DNA from: Marinomonas arctica
GTDB taxonomy: Bacteria > Pseudomonadota > Gammaproteobacteria > Pseudomonadales > Marinomonadaceae
Length of the DNA stretch: 53,613 nucleotides
Assembly (NCBI RefSeq): GCF_003259225.1
Contig: NZ_QHJF01000036.1
Location: 1-53,613 of the forward strand
Direction: 5' to 3'
Below, in pieces: positions 35,870-45,717 of the stretch (position 1 is the first letter of the stretch; every line of letters starts with the position of its first letter). A program made the translations under genes and the position numbers. The notes under the pieces were generated by a model. It had not been told where the DNA came from and searched no databases. It saw nothing but the letters and a program-made list of their open reading frames with translations.

Positions 35870-35924
35870 ATACGATATCAAGCATCAATAAACACAAACA
35901 AAATCCCCCCAACCCCAATCACCC

Positions 35925-36022
35925 GTAGGCCGGATGAGATGAGGAACGAGTCGTAATCCGGCATTTACCTTAAACACAACACCAAACTTGTATTTACCAG
36001 TAAATACCGAGAAAATGCCGCT
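35925..36022. repeat. 98-bp direct repeat, right copy, flanking the AbiE module
   Basis: It starts GTAGGCCGGATGAG, contains AATCCGGC (compensating changes keep the palindrome paired: GCCGGAT with ATCCGGC) and ends ATACCGAGAAAATGCCGCT. It has the same orientation as the copy at 34216-34313, and ends 44 bases before the lysO-like start. Confidence 0.85.
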
Positions 36023-36066
36023 CTTATTTTTATCAAGTACCTTCTGTCTAGGAAGACCATGCCCAC

Positions 36067-36981
36067 ATGACTATTATCGCGACACTCGGCCCACTACTCA
36101 TCGCATTACTCTTTGGCTACTGGGTAAACATCAAACTCTTCACCCCAGCTCGCGTAGCAAAAGGACTCGAACAACTTGTCTATCTTATACTCGGACTCAT
36201 CGGTTTCAGTTTGGGAGCCTTGGACAACCTTGCCGAAAAGTTATTCATTGCCGGCTACCAAGCATTGGTTTTCTTTGCCCTCATTAGCGTCATCAGCCTA
36301 ACAGGGCTCTATTTAAGCGGCTTACGCTTTGGTGGCACACACGCCGACAGCTTGGCCCAAGGCCCAAGTGACAGCAAAACTCATGCACTGATTGACGCAC
36401 TCAAAACCATCGCTTGGGTTATTGGTGGCGTCGTGATCGGCATGTTTGCCAAAGACTGGCTCACAGGTGTTGATGAACTGGTCACTGGCTTGCTTTACGT
36501 ACTGCTGTTTTTGATTGGCTGCCAACTGCGCCAGGGCAACCATCGTTTGCGCAAACTTTTCCTCAACGTTCAAGGCGTCATCATCGCCCTCGTCACCATC
36601 GTCACCACCCTATTAGCAGGCTGGATTGGCAGCCTAATTCTAGGACTGAGCTGGAACCAAGGACTCGCCGTGGTCTCTGGCTTTGGTTGGTATAGCCTAT
36701 CAGGCATCCTCATTACTGGCTTAGGCGACCCAGTGCTCGGCACAACGGCTTTCTTGCTCGACCTAAGCCGGGAAATCCTTGCCCTTATGCTGATTCCTTT
36801 CTTAGCGCGCCTCAACAGCCACATGTCAGTCGGCTATTCCGGCGCCACCGCCATGGACTTCACCCTCCCCATGCTAGGCAAATTTCATGGTGCACAGATC
36901 GTCCCCGTCTGCATCGCCAGCGGCTTCATCATGAGCATACTCGTGCCAATACTGATTCCGCTGTTTATGGGAATAAGTTAA
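36067..36981 (+). CDS. LysO-family lysine exporter (YbjE/DUF340)
   Basis: The 304-residue membrane protein has about eight to nine hydrophobic segments and the conserved blocks of LysO: GYWVNIKLF near the start, LGLIGFSLGALDNL, and the C-terminal GFGWYSLSGILITGLGDPVLGTTAFLLDLSREILALMLIPFLA with the SGATAMDFTLPML motif. LysO of E. coli exports lysine and thialysine. No regulatory gene is near; the start ATG lies shortly after the right 98-bp repeat. Confidence 0.87.
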   Translation: MTIIATLGPLLIALLFGYWVNIKLFTPARVAKGLEQLVYLILGLIGFSLGALDNLAEKLFIAGYQALVFFALISVISLTGLYLSGLRFGGTHADSLAQGPSDSKTHALIDALKTIAWVIGGVVIGMFAKDWLTGVDELVTGLLYVLLFLIGCQLRQGNHRLRKLFLNVQGVIIALVTIVTTLLAGWIGSLILGLSWNQGLAVVSGFGWYSLSGILITGLGDPVLGTTAFLLDLSREILALMLIPFLARLNSHMSVGYSGATAMDFTLPMLGKFHGAQIVPVCIASGFIMSILVPILIPLFMGIS

Positions 36982-37473
36982 AAAAACACGACCTTTTCGC
37001 GTTTGTCGGCTTTTAGGCCGACAAAAACGAATCATCTTACTTAGGCCAACAGTCAACAGACTGTAAAGACTCACGAATAAACAAAACGGCTTTAGCAAAC
37101 ACTGTCATGCTTGTGTAAAAGCGATTGTCTCAGCAAAGAACAGAGGATTAATCTCATCAAACGTCTTGTGCTTTGTGGAACCGTTCTTGGAATGAAACAA
37201 GATCTTTTGGAACTCAAACTAAAGTGTGCAGGTGAAGGGGTCGCTTTGGTAGTGTAAGAACATATAAATTGGCGTAAGCAGCCCATTTTATGTTAGAACA
37301 CTTACGTTAAACAGAAACGACGGATCTAATTTTGCAAAGTACAAGGCGTATATCATTGTTCCTGCTTTGTTTTCGCCCCATGAAATGTGAATCAACAATA
37401 AGCAAATCAAACTCCGTCTAAATGCTTTACATCACTGAGTGATACATCAACAAACAATGGAACACCTTTCCTT
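36982..37473. other. 492-base intergenic region without a credible gene
   Basis: A REP-like hairpin lies at its left end (37002-37025). The rest has only short, unconvincing reading frames on both strands and no motif that I recognise. The last 80 bases should hold the promoter of the FKBP gene. Confidence 0.5.
37002..37025. repeat. REP-like hairpin after the LysO gene
   Basis: TTTGTCGGC (37002-37010) and GCCGACAAA (37017-37025) are perfect complements around a six-base loop. It lacks a T-run after it on either strand, and resembles the elements at 15442-15514, so I read it as a REP-like repeat that may also slow transcription. Confidence 0.6.
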
Positions 37474-38205
37474 ATGAAAAAAATAGTTATGAAAAAAACG
37501 CTTATTGCGGCGCTGGTCATGTCTTCCGTTTCTCTTGCGTACGCAGAGGACAGTGCAGTTAAACTCGACTCAAAAGAACAACGCCTTGGCTACAGCATAG
37601 GTACTATGTTTGGTTCACGTATGTCACAAGACTTTTCGGACTTAGACATGAAAACCTTTATGGCAGGCTTCCAAGACGCTTTTGCTGGCAAAGAAGGTCA
37701 AATGACCATGGATGAAGTAACACAAACCATCCAAAGCTACCAGCAAGAACAAATGGCAAAAGCACAGCTTGAAGAAGAAAAAGCAGCAGAAGAAGCCAAA
37801 GCCGCCTCTGCAGCGTGGCTGAAAGAAAAAGAAGCCGAAAAAGGCGTGAAGAAAACAGAATCTGGCTTGCTCTATAAAGTTATCACCGAAGGCAAAGGCG
37901 ATAAGCCAAACGCCAATGATACGGTAGAAGTGGACTACGAAGGCAGCCTAATTGACGGCACCGTATTCGACAGCTCATACCAACGTGGTGAATCCATCTC
38001 TTTCCCTCTTAATGGCGTGATCGCTGGATGGACAGAAGGCCTACAATTGATGACAGCGGGCTCTAAATACGAGCTTTATATCCCAGCAGACCTAGCTTAT
38101 GGTCCTGGCGGAACAGGCCCTATTCCACCGAATGCCGCACTGAAATTTGTGGTTGAACTACACAAGGTAGTAAACGAAGAAAGCGAGACAGAAGCTGCCA
38201 AGTAA
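37474..38205 (+). CDS. FKBP-type peptidyl-prolyl cis-trans isomerase, exported (Mip/FkpA/FklB-like)
   Basis: The 243-residue protein has a signal peptide (cleavage near SLAYA-EDSA), an N-terminal FKBP dimerisation domain with a long charged helix (QQEQMAKAQLEEEKAAEEAKAAS) and a C-terminal FKBP domain (VEVDYEGSLIDGTVFDSSY; VIAGWTEGLQLM; ADLAYGPGGTGPIPPNAAL) with the usual active-site aromatics. It should act as a periplasmic proline isomerase and chaperone. The ATG at 37492 is an alternative start. A strong terminator follows. Confidence 0.93.
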   Translation: MKKIVMKKTLIAALVMSSVSLAYAEDSAVKLDSKEQRLGYSIGTMFGSRMSQDFSDLDMKTFMAGFQDAFAGKEGQMTMDEVTQTIQSYQQEQMAKAQLEEEKAAEEAKAASAAWLKEKEAEKGVKKTESGLLYKVITEGKGDKPNANDTVEVDYEGSLIDGTVFDSSYQRGESISFPLNGVIAGWTEGLQLMTAGSKYELYIPADLAYGPGGTGPIPPNAALKFVVELHKVVNEESETEAAK

Positions 38206-38234
38206 TTGCTTTGCGGTGAAAAATACATTGATTT

Positions 38235-38270
38235 AAAAATGGCCATCATTTGATGGCCATTTTTTTGTTT
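38235..38270. terminator. Strong bidirectional terminator
   Basis: AAAAATGGCCATCA and TGATGGCCATTTTT are exact 14-bp complements around a two-base loop, followed by more T. It serves the plus-strand FKBP gene and the convergent minus-strand ligase gene. Confidence 0.9.
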
Positions 38271-38301
38271 ATATAGTCCTGCTAAAAAGCTCAACTCCAA
38301 G

Positions 38302-39543
38302 CTATTTTGCCAATTCTTTTCGTTCAGCCCAACGCACAGCCGCCCAGAAATACACAATTGGAAAAACATACATCATCACGCCAATGTTGTGGGAAAACAT
38401 AGCCTGTGATAGACCAAAGTCCATATAGCACATAGGGACTAAAGCCCCAGCCATGGCATAAGACCGAATACCCCAGTTATCAGGATGCTGGCGCATTTTT
38501 TTCAAGAAAAGTCTCAATGGCAACAGATAAACAATCATTAAAAACAGCAAACCAACCAGCCCTCTTAAACTCAAAGCGTTGATAAACTCATTATGTGCGT
38601 GACTGAAGTTCAGAACTTCAGGTATCACAACTCCCTGCTCAATTAATCTCTCTTTTACAGCAACACTGCCATACTCACCCACACCCAATACAGGTTCTTG
38701 CTTAAACATCTGCCAAGCCGCTTTCCACATTTCAAATCGAAGGCCCACAGAGGTGTTTTTATCGGTGCCAGCCTGATAAAGCTGAACATCATGAACAGCA
38801 TCCATGATCCGGCCTTGAACACCTGTTTGTGGAATCGACACCACGCACGCAAGCACCACAATAGCCGCAATACTCCCACCCAAAACAAGCTTCTTTCCCA
38901 ATAAAAAGCGACTTTGCCACAACAAAAAAAGACCAATCAAAGGCAATGCAACCCAACCACCTCGTGAACCAGACAAAAGAGAAGCACCAATGCCTGACAA
39001 ACAACCGATAAGTGCAAGTGCCATCCAAATATAACGCTGCTTTGCAAAATAGAACATAGACGCCACAAGGCTTATTAGACCCAGTAGTACGCCAGTATTA
39101 CCAAACATAATCGGATGTTCACTACCCTGTGCACGATCTAAACCAAGACTTTGGCGCTCATACAAAGCCAATGCAAAAGCCCCTATCGCACCCACTATAC
39201 AGCCAAGCCAGAGCCACTGTTCCCGTCCCACTGACTTAAGCAACAAAAACATAACTGGCAATACAAAAATAAAACGAGAAGGTCGATCCAGTTCTCTTGT
39301 GTACCATCCATCTAAATAAACAAAGACAAACATACTAAGGGCAAATAATACGAACACCCAAAACAACACCCGGTCATCCTGGCTTAACTCACACCATCTG
39401 GCTTTCAGTACAAACAACCCCAACAAGGACAATAAAAAGATAAATGTCGTACCAATTCCGTAGCCACTGGGCAAGGCGATAGACAAAGCAAAAGTCAGCG
39501 CTGCGGCAAGCCACGCTAAAGTACCAAAAACACGATTCAACAT
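38302..39543 (-). CDS. O-antigen ligase-like membrane protein (WaaL/Wzy_C family)
   Basis: The 413-residue protein has about ten to twelve hydrophobic segments and a large periplasmic loop in its second half with VLGVGEYG...SHAHNEFINALSLRGLVGLL, the H-x-x-x-x-x-x-x-x-x-G-like pattern of O-antigen ligases and Wzy_C proteins. LLSGSRGGW in the middle is also typical. It probably transfers undecaprenyl-linked polysaccharide to lipid A core or another acceptor. It is divergent from the priming transferase gene at 39716, at the edge of the polysaccharide locus. Confidence 0.85.
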   Translation of the reverse strand: MLNRVFGTLAWLAAALTFALSIALPSGYGIGTTFIFLLSLLGLFVLKARWCELSQDDRVLFWVFVLFALSMFVFVYLDGWYTRELDRPSRFIFVLPVMFLLLKSVGREQWLWLGCIVGAIGAFALALYERQSLGLDRAQGSEHPIMFGNTGVLLGLISLVASMFYFAKQRYIWMALALIGCLSGIGASLLSGSRGGWVALPLIGLFLLWQSRFLLGKKLVLGGSIAAIVVLACVVSIPQTGVQGRIMDAVHDVQLYQAGTDKNTSVGLRFEMWKAAWQMFKQEPVLGVGEYGSVAVKERLIEQGVVIPEVLNFSHAHNEFINALSLRGLVGLLFLMIVYLLPLRLFLKKMRQHPDNWGIRSYAMAGALVPMCYMDFGLSQAMFSHNIGVMMYVFPIVYFWAAVRWAERKELAK

Positions 39544-39715
39544 ATTACAAAAAATCCCTTACTGAGTATCATCACTGGAAGATTAGCCTGCCCTTCCGCT
39601 ACAATAGGCAACGTAAGGAGTACATAGCGACAATTAGATTACTTTTCAGCGTTTGCTGCTATCATACAACGGATATAAGTGTTTGATTATACCTAATATA
39701 CGAGACGAGAAAGAA

Positions 39716-41137
39716 GTGAAAAAAGGTTTAACCCTAAAAGAACACAGTACCTCAATCAGTATTTCCCATAGAGCACTAGATGTGCTTTGTTTATTTGTCA
39801 CAGGTTTGTTAAGTTATTGGATACGTTTTTCACATTTCGACCTAAATATCGCCTACAAAAATGTCTTATTGCTAGGTGTTATCATTGGCGCTACCTTGCT
39901 GTCGATTTTTGGCGGCTACCGTGCATGGCGAGGATCTTCATTCACTAGCGAAATTAGATGTGTTGTCACTGCCACCTTTGGTACATTCCTACTACTCGTA
40001 TTAAGTGCTTTTGCCACACAAACATCGGAGCTTTATTCCAGAATCTGGGTCGCTACCTGGCTTGCTTCGTCAACTATCTTAATCATCGGTTACCGTCTTA
40101 TTTTAAGACAAAGTTTAGGGGCGTTAAGAGCAAAGGGTTACAATATAAGAAATATTATTGTTATTGGAGATGGATTACTCGCCCAACAAGTAGCGGAACG
40201 CCTAGAACAACATCCAGAAATGGGGTTGGTCGTACAGGGTATCGTGAGTACACACGGAAAAATTAGCGGCTTAACCACTCAAAAGGGTCACCTTATACCT
40301 TACTTAGGAGATCTCAAAGAGTTAGAGAGTATTTCTAAAAAGCACAAGACAGATCAAGTCTGGATTGCACTTCCCATGAGCGAAGTAGAAAAGATGGAGC
40401 AAGTACAAGCGGCACTTTGTAACAACTCTATTGTCATACGAATGGTACCTGACATCTTTGGTTTCAGACTTCTTAATCATTCTGTGACGGAAGTAGCAGG
40501 GTTGCCTGTTATTAACTTATCCACCTCGCATATGCTAGAAGGCAAGAACCGTTTTTTAAAATCAGTTGAAGACAAAGTGCTATCTTTTTGTATTTTAATT
40601 TGCATTAGTCCAATTCTAATAGGGCTAGCTATGGCAGTAAAACTTACCTCAAAGGGACCTATTTTGTTCAAACAATATCGCACTGGTGCAAATGGACAAG
40701 ACTTCAAAGTCTATAAATTCCGCTCCATGGTGGTACACGATGAAGAAGATGGAAAAGTGACGCAAGCCAAAAGAGGCGATAGCCGAATCACCCCAATCGG
40801 CGCTTTTATGAGAAGAACTTCTCTCGATGAACTGCCGCAATTTATAAACGTCCTGCAAGGCAGAATGTCAATTGTAGGACCCAGGCCGCATGCTCTCGCA
40901 CACAATGAGCACTACAAAACTTTGGTGGAATCATACATGCAGCGCCATATGGTCAAACCTGGCATAACTGGCTGGGCACAAGTAAACGGCTTTCGTGGAG
41001 AAACAGACACCATAGACAAAATGGCAAATCGAGTCGAATATGACCTTTATTACATTGAAAATTGGTCAGTCTGGTTTGACCTGAAAATCATTTTATTGAC
41101 CATACTCAAAGGCTTCATACATAAAAATGCAGCGTAA
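39716..41137 (+). CDS. Undecaprenyl-phosphate sugar-phosphotransferase (WcaJ/WbaP family, polyisoprenyl-phosphate hexose-1-phosphate transferase)
   Basis: This enzyme starts repeat-unit assembly by moving a hexose-1-phosphate from a UDP-sugar to undecaprenyl phosphate. The protein has four N-terminal membrane segments, a Rossmann-like CoA-binding-type middle domain ([15 protein letters not shown]) and the conserved C-terminal catalytic domain ([62 protein letters not shown]). I prefer the GTG at 39716 (473 residues), after GAGAAAG, over the TTG at 39653. The WcaJ-type layout suggests glucose-1-phosphate, but galactose is possible. Confidence 0.92.
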   Translation: MKKGLTLKEHSTSISISHRALDVLCLFVTGLLSYWIRFSHFDLNIAYKNVLLLGVIIGATLLSIFGGYRAWRGSSFTSEIRCVVTATFGTFLLLVLSAFATQTSELYSRIWVATWLASSTILIIGYRLILRQSLGALRAKGYNIRNIIVIGDGLLAQQVAERLEQHPEMGLVVQGIVSTHGKISGLTTQKGHLIPYLGDLKELESISKKHKTDQVWIALPMSEVEKMEQVQAALCNNSIVIRMVPDIFGFRLLNHSVTEVAGLPVINLSTSHMLEGKNRFLKSVEDKVLSFCILICISPILIGLAMAVKLTSKGPILFKQYRTGANGQDFKVYKFRSMVVHDEEDGKVTQAKRGDSRITPIGAFMRRTSLDELPQFINVLQGRMSIVGPRPHALAHNEHYKTLVESYMQRHMVKPGITGWAQVNGFRGETDTIDKMANRVEYDLYYIENWSVWFDLKIILLTILKGFIHKNAA

Positions 41138-41305
41138 TAAGCTGAATTTTTATAGTTTTAAGAAAAACATCTCGTCAACCAACAAGGTTTACATTCTGAC
41201 ACTTCATTAAAGCCATCCTGCGATGACCTCACTATAACGTTGGGTACGGATAACTGTAAGCCTTTGAAGTGCTCTTAGTCGCTACGAGTGTTGTAGAAAT
41301 GCGAC

Positions 41306-42226
41306 TCAAACTCGGTTCCAATAACTTTTATACATAGATAAACGTCGAGACAATGGTACACCTAGTCGCTTATGTTTTTTCCCAAGCTTATAGCCAATAT
41401 ACTTTGCCATAGAAGAAAAAATTGAAGGAATGAACCAAAGATACTTATTCGTTTTACACACATAAAATAACTGATCGACAGCAAATTTCACCCCCTCTCC
41501 TTCAACAGAACCTAACGCGTCGATCATCCAAGATTGAGTCGAGTGAAAAACGCCAATATCAAAATAGCGCTGAAATTCTTGTTTTGCAGAATAATTATGA
41601 GAATGCCTCACACACGCCTCGGAAGCATAAGCCACTTTTTTATTATCAAGCAATGCTCTTGCTGCAACATAAGCATCTTCACCCAAAATCAAATGCTCTG
41701 GGAACCCACCAATCGAACGTAAAAAATCAACACGGTAGGCCGAAAAAGAGTTGGATAAAAATGACTTGCGAAACCCTACCGGAAAATCCGCTGCTAAACT
41801 AGTAACATAACTATTCGACTTATAGCTATTATGCCGAGCATGTTGCGCTAATGGATTGGCATCCAAATGCGGCAATTGACGACCATAAACACAGACTACC
41901 TCTGGCTCCTTATCAAAAATAGAAACCAAATTGGAAATAGCATCTGCCCCTTCCAAGAGGGCATCCTGAGTTAAAAATACAACCAACTCCGTTGTGATGT
42001 CAGCCAAAGCATAAGATCGTGTTCCTCCATGATCAAAATCTTTTTGCTCAATCGTCGCCACCTCGAAATTGAAGCCTCGTGCGGTATCACGTGTATCATC
42101 TTTTGACGATGAGTCAACGATCTTCACTCTTAATGGAGAAGGCATCTGTTCAGCTAAACGCCGTGCAGACTCTTTCCACAAGATGCCACCATTATAAGTA
42201 GGCACAACAACAGTTACATCCATCAT
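41306..42226 (-). CDS. Family-2 glycosyltransferase, rhamnosyltransferase-like
   Basis: The 306-residue cytosolic or membrane-associated GT-A enzyme starts VTVVVPTYNGG and has VDSSSKDDTRD and FLTQDALLEGAD as nucleotide-sugar and metal sites. DHGGTRSYAL and GEDAYVAARALL resemble rhamnosyltransferases such as RfbN/WbbL-like proteins. It overlaps rmlD by four bases and is the last gene of the minus-strand polysaccharide operon, so transfer of rhamnose from dTDP-rhamnose is a fair guess. Confidence 0.85.
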   Translation of the reverse strand: MMDVTVVVPTYNGGILWKESARRLAEQMPSPLRVKIVDSSSKDDTRDTARGFNFEVATIEQKDFDHGGTRSYALADITTELVVFLTQDALLEGADAISNLVSIFDKEPEVVCVYGRQLPHLDANPLAQHARHNSYKSNSYVTSLAADFPVGFRKSFLSNSFSAYRVDFLRSIGGFPEHLILGEDAYVAARALLDNKKVAYASEACVRHSHNYSAKQEFQRYFDIGVFHSTQSWMIDALGSVEGEGVKFAVDQLFYVCKTNKYLWFIPSIFSSMAKYIGYKLGKKHKRLGVPLSRRLSMYKSYWNRV

Positions 42227-43101
42227 ACTGCTAACCTGCGTAATACCATATCAAGGCTGGAACGCCAAAGTGAAGCCTGCACCCCAATATCAGCCAGTGC
42301 CTCTGTCGACATTACCGAATATTCAGGCCGCTTCGCAGGTGTTGGATACTGATCCGAGCTAATCGCTTTAAGCTGTGGACGCTTAGCAATCACACCAGAC
42401 CTCTCCGCTTTAAAAAAAATAACGCGCGCAAAGCCGTGCCAACTAATTGGCGAGTCGCCACAATAATGATAAATCCCCCAAGCCAGCACTTTACCCTGCT
42501 CATACTGTTCACAAATGCGCAAAATAGCTTTTGCCAAATCACCAGCGTAAGTCGGGCAACCGTATTGATCGGCCACCACATTCAAAACGTCGCGCTCTTT
42601 CGCCAAACGTACCATGGTTTTGACAAAGTTATTGCCGTATTCGCTAAACACCCAAGCCGTACGCAAAATAATGTATTTCTCACATTCAGCCTTGACAGCC
42701 TGCTCACCCGCTAATTTAGAGGCACCATAAACCCCTTGCGGGTTGGTCTCATCGGTCGGCAAATAAGGTTCGACCGCCGCCCCGTCAAAAACATAATCCG
42801 TAGAAACGTGAATCAAAGGAATATCTAAATCAGCCGCTTGTATTGCCAGTAATTTAGGCCCTGTTGCATTCACTAAATAAGCATTCTCTGAATCGGTTTC
42901 CGCTTTGTCCACCGCCGTATAAGCCGCAGCGTTTACAATAATGTCCGGTTTTACTTGCTGGATAATAGCCGCCACAAGCTGAGCATCGGCAATATTCAAC
43001 TCAGCCGAATCATAAGCAAACAACTCATGATTCGCCCTTGTTAATACATCTTGAAAGCAACGGCCCAGCTGGCCATGTTTACCCGTCAGTAAAATACGCA
43101 T
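42223..43101 (-). CDS. rmlD: dTDP-4-dehydrorhamnose reductase RmlD
   Basis: RmlD makes dTDP-L-rhamnose with NADPH in the last step of the pathway. The 292-residue SDR protein has the Rossmann motif LLTGKHGQLGRCF, the VNAAAYTAVDKAE block, STDYVFDG and the catalytic YGASK (Y-x-x-x-K). It directly follows rmlC with no gap and overlaps the glycosyltransferase gene by four bases. Confidence 0.96.
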   Translation of the reverse strand: MRILLTGKHGQLGRCFQDVLTRANHELFAYDSAELNIADAQLVAAIIQQVKPDIIVNAAAYTAVDKAETDSENAYLVNATGPKLLAIQAADLDIPLIHVSTDYVFDGAAVEPYLPTDETNPQGVYGASKLAGEQAVKAECEKYIILRTAWVFSEYGNNFVKTMVRLAKERDVLNVVADQYGCPTYAGDLAKAILRICEQYEQGKVLAWGIYHYCGDSPISWHGFARVIFFKAERSGVIAKRPQLKAISSDQYPTPAKRPEYSVMSTEALADIGVQASLWRSSLDMVLRRLAV

Positions 43102-43641
43102 TTACAACAACTCACCCAATGCATGACCCAGTTGGTCTTTTGCCGATAAAATCGGCTCAATACCTTCTGGCCATTCTATGTCGACGGTTGGATCATTCCA
43201 TATCAAACAACCTTCGTCACTCGGATCATAATAATCCGTGCACTTGTATTCGAAATCCGCCACCTCCGACAACACCACAAAACCATGAGCCAAACCGGGT
43301 GGCACCCAAAACTGACGTTTGTTTTCTTCTGATAATAAAACCCCAGCCCACAAACCATAAGTAGGAGAACTTTTTCGTATATCTACTACCACATCAAACA
43401 CTTCACCGCGCACCACTCGTACTAACTTACCCTGAGGTTTGGTCTTTTGAAAATGCAAACCACGCAAGACATTTTTTCCTGAGCGAGAGTGATTATCTTG
43501 AACAAAGGGCAAATCAATACCAGCCAATTCTTTATAGCGTTCCGCCTGAAACGTTTCCAAAAAAAAGCCTCGCTCATCACCAAACACTTTAGGCTCTATA
43601 ATGACCACCCCATCGATAGCGGTTTTAATAACATCCATCAT
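43102..43641 (-). CDS. rmlC: dTDP-4-dehydrorhamnose 3,5-epimerase RmlC
   Basis: The 179-residue cupin-fold enzyme has DERGFFLETFQAERY, the catalytic His in LRGLHFQ and FWVPPGLAHGFVVLSEVADFEYKCTDYYDP, all typical of RmlC. It epimerises dTDP-4-dehydro-6-deoxyglucose at C3 and C5. The leader contains a three-unit 14-bp repeat, each unit with AAAAGG, and AAGG lies just before the ATG. Confidence 0.96.
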   Translation of the reverse strand: MMDVIKTAIDGVVIIEPKVFGDERGFFLETFQAERYKELAGIDLPFVQDNHSRSGKNVLRGLHFQKTKPQGKLVRVVRGEVFDVVVDIRKSSPTYGLWAGVLLSEENKRQFWVPPGLAHGFVVLSEVADFEYKCTDYYDPSDEGCLIWNDPTVDIEWPEGIEPILSAKDQLGHALGELL

Positions 43642-43648
43642 ACTTACC

Positions 43649-43690
43649 TTTTATAAATAGCCTTTTATTGATGACCTTTTATTGATAACC
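43649..43690 (-). repeat. Three 14-bp tandem repeats between rmlA and rmlC
   Basis: Units at 43677-43690, 43663-43676 and 43649-43662 read on the minus strand GGTTATCAATAAAA with small changes. The first covers the last codons and stop of rmlA; the array ends in AAAAGG just before rmlC, so each junction offers a Shine-Dalgarno-like AAAAGG. Confidence 0.8.
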
Positions 43691-44560
43691 GTCAGCCACT
43701 TTAAGCAAATACTGACCATATCCGGTTTTTTTCAAAGCGGTACCAGACGCAACCAGCTGCGCTTTGGTAATCCACTTCTGGCGGTAAGCAATTTCTTCCA
43801 AACACGCCACTTTCAGGCCTTGACGATGTTCAACTGTCTGAACAAACTGCCCCGCTTCCAGCAAAGAATCATGTGTCCCAGTGTCCAGCCAGGCAAAGCC
43901 TCGCCCTAACAAAGACACATGCAAATCACCACGCTGTAAATACGCTAAATTCACATCGGTAATTTCTAACTCACCACGTACCGAAGGGGTAATCTGCTTG
44001 GCTATTTCGACCACGTCGTTGTCGTAAAAATACAGCCCCGTCACAGCATAAGAAGATTTAGGACTAGTGGGCTTTTCTTCAATACTGATAGCTTTGCCTT
44101 GCTCATCAAATGCCACCACACCAAAACGCTCAGGATCAGACACATGATAACCAAATACCGTCGCGCCTTTTTCAATGAAGGCGGCTTCTTTTAGTTTCTC
44201 AGAAAAATGCTGACCAAAGAAAATATTATCACCCAACACCAAGGCGACATTATCATCACCAATGAAGTCTTCACCAATAATAAAGGCCTGCGCCAACCCA
44301 TCTGGAGATGGCTGTACAGCATAAGTTAGTGCCACACCAAACTGGCTACCATCGCCCAGCAAATGCTGAAAGCTCGCCTGATCTTCTGGTGTGGTAATAA
44401 TCAATATCTCACGAATACCAGCCAACATAAGCACAGACAATGGATAATAAATCATCGGCTTATCATAAATGGGCATCAGTTGTTTTGACGTAGCCAATGT
44501 CAGAGGATGCAAGCGCGTGCCACTGCCCCCCGCCAAAATAATGCCTTTACGTTTTGTCAT
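43679..44560 (-). CDS. rmlA: Glucose-1-phosphate thymidylyltransferase RmlA
   Basis: RmlA makes dTDP-glucose from dTTP and glucose-1-phosphate. The 293-residue protein shows [37 protein letters not shown] at the N-terminus, LGDNIFFG, and [23 protein letters not shown], all diagnostic for the family. It lies 10 bases after rmlB and is complete. Confidence 0.97.
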   Translation of the reverse strand: MTKRKGIILAGGSGTRLHPLTLATSKQLMPIYDKPMIYYPLSVLMLAGIREILIITTPEDQASFQHLLGDGSQFGVALTYAVQPSPDGLAQAFIIGEDFIGDDNVALVLGDNIFFGQHFSEKLKEAAFIEKGATVFGYHVSDPERFGVVAFDEQGKAISIEEKPTSPKSSYAVTGLYFYDNDVVEIAKQITPSVRGELEITDVNLAYLQRGDLHVSLLGRGFAWLDTGTHDSLLEAGQFVQTVEHRQGLKVACLEEIAYRQKWITKAQLVASGTALKKTGYGQYLLKVADGYQ

Positions 44561-44570
44561 AACCCAACCC

Positions 44571-45653
44571 TTAGGCGTTTGCGCCTATACGATGTAATTG
44601 GTAATCACCACTTAGTACGCGCTGCCACCAATCCTGATTGTCTAAATACCATTGTACTGTTTTGCGCATGCCAGTCTCAAACGTTTCTTCCGGCTTCCAT
44701 CCAAGCTCCTTAGCAATCTTACTCGCATCAATGGCATAACGCACATCGTGACCTGGACGATCTTTCACATAAGTGATCAAATCTTCATAGGCATTTACGC
44801 CCTGCGGTTTGGTTGGCACCAGCTCTTCCAGCAGAGCACAAATGGTTTTCACCACCTCGATATTACGCTTCTCATTATGACCACCGATGTTATAGGTCTC
44901 GCCGACTTTGCCCTCTGTCGCCACTGTCACCAAAGCCCGTGCGTGATCTTCCACATATAGCCAATCACGAATTTGCGAACCGTCACCATAAACAGGCAAG
45001 GCTTTACCAGACAAGGCATTCAAAATCACATGAGGAATAAGCTTTTCAGGAAAATGATAAGGCCCATAATTATTAGAGCAATTAGTCACAATAGTCGGCA
45101 AACCATAGGTGCGCAACCAAGCGCGAACCAAGTGGTCTGAGCTGGCTTTACTGGCAGAATAAGGCGAACTCGGTGCATAAGGCGTGGTTTCTGTAAACAA
45201 AGTCAACTCCCCCTCCACGTCATCAGGGTGCGGCAAATCCCCATACACCTCATCGGTCGAAATATGGTGAAACCGAAACGCGGACTTTTTATCGCCAGGC
45301 AGTCCCAGCCAATACTTACGGCTCGCCTCCAATAAAGTATAAGTACCCACCACATTAGTCTGAATAAAATCCCCAGGGCCATCGATAGAACGGTCAACAT
45401 GGCTCTCCGCCGCCAGATGCATCACCACATCTGGCTGATGCGCATGAAACACTCGATCTAACTCAGACGCCTCACAAATATCCACCTGTTCAAAAGCATA
45501 ACGCGCATCCTGCAATGATGCAGGAATAGACTCTAAATTCCCCGCGTAGGTCAGTTTATCTACGTTAACAACTGAATGCTGAGTGCTGCTCAATAAATAA
45601 CGTACAACGGCACTACCTATAAAACCAGCGCCACCGGTCACTAAAATTTTCAT
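44571..45653 (-). CDS. rmlB: dTDP-glucose 4,6-dehydratase RmlB
   Basis: RmlB converts dTDP-glucose to dTDP-4-dehydro-6-deoxyglucose with bound NAD. The 360-residue extended SDR has the Rossmann motif [15 protein letters not shown], the [11 protein letters not shown] catalytic block, [15 protein letters not shown] (Y-x-x-x-K) and [14 protein letters not shown]. It is the first gene of the rmlBACD set, which is complete here, so the polysaccharide very likely contains L-rhamnose or a 6-deoxyhexose made from it. Confidence 0.97.
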   Translation of the reverse strand: MKILVTGGAGFIGSAVVRYLLSSTQHSVVNVDKLTYAGNLESIPASLQDARYAFEQVDICEASELDRVFHAHQPDVVMHLAAESHVDRSIDGPGDFIQTNVVGTYTLLEASRKYWLGLPGDKKSAFRFHHISTDEVYGDLPHPDDVEGELTLFTETTPYAPSSPYSASKASSDHLVRAWLRTYGLPTIVTNCSNNYGPYHFPEKLIPHVILNALSGKALPVYGDGSQIRDWLYVEDHARALVTVATEGKVGETYNIGGHNEKRNIEVVKTICALLEELVPTKPQGVNAYEDLITYVKDRPGHDVRYAIDASKIAKELGWKPEETFETGMRKTVQWYLDNQDWWQRVLSGDYQLHRIGANA

Positions 45654-45717
45654 ATCATATCTCTAGTACTGTTTTTAAAAGAATACATTATAATTTCTTC
45701 AGCAGGTCATAAACGTC

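Noticed and set aside
37092..37286. Minus-strand 64-residue frame in the gap before the FKBP gene
   Set aside because: No ribosome site and a low-complexity Ser/Leu/Arg composition; no support as a gene or as a recognisable transposase remnant.
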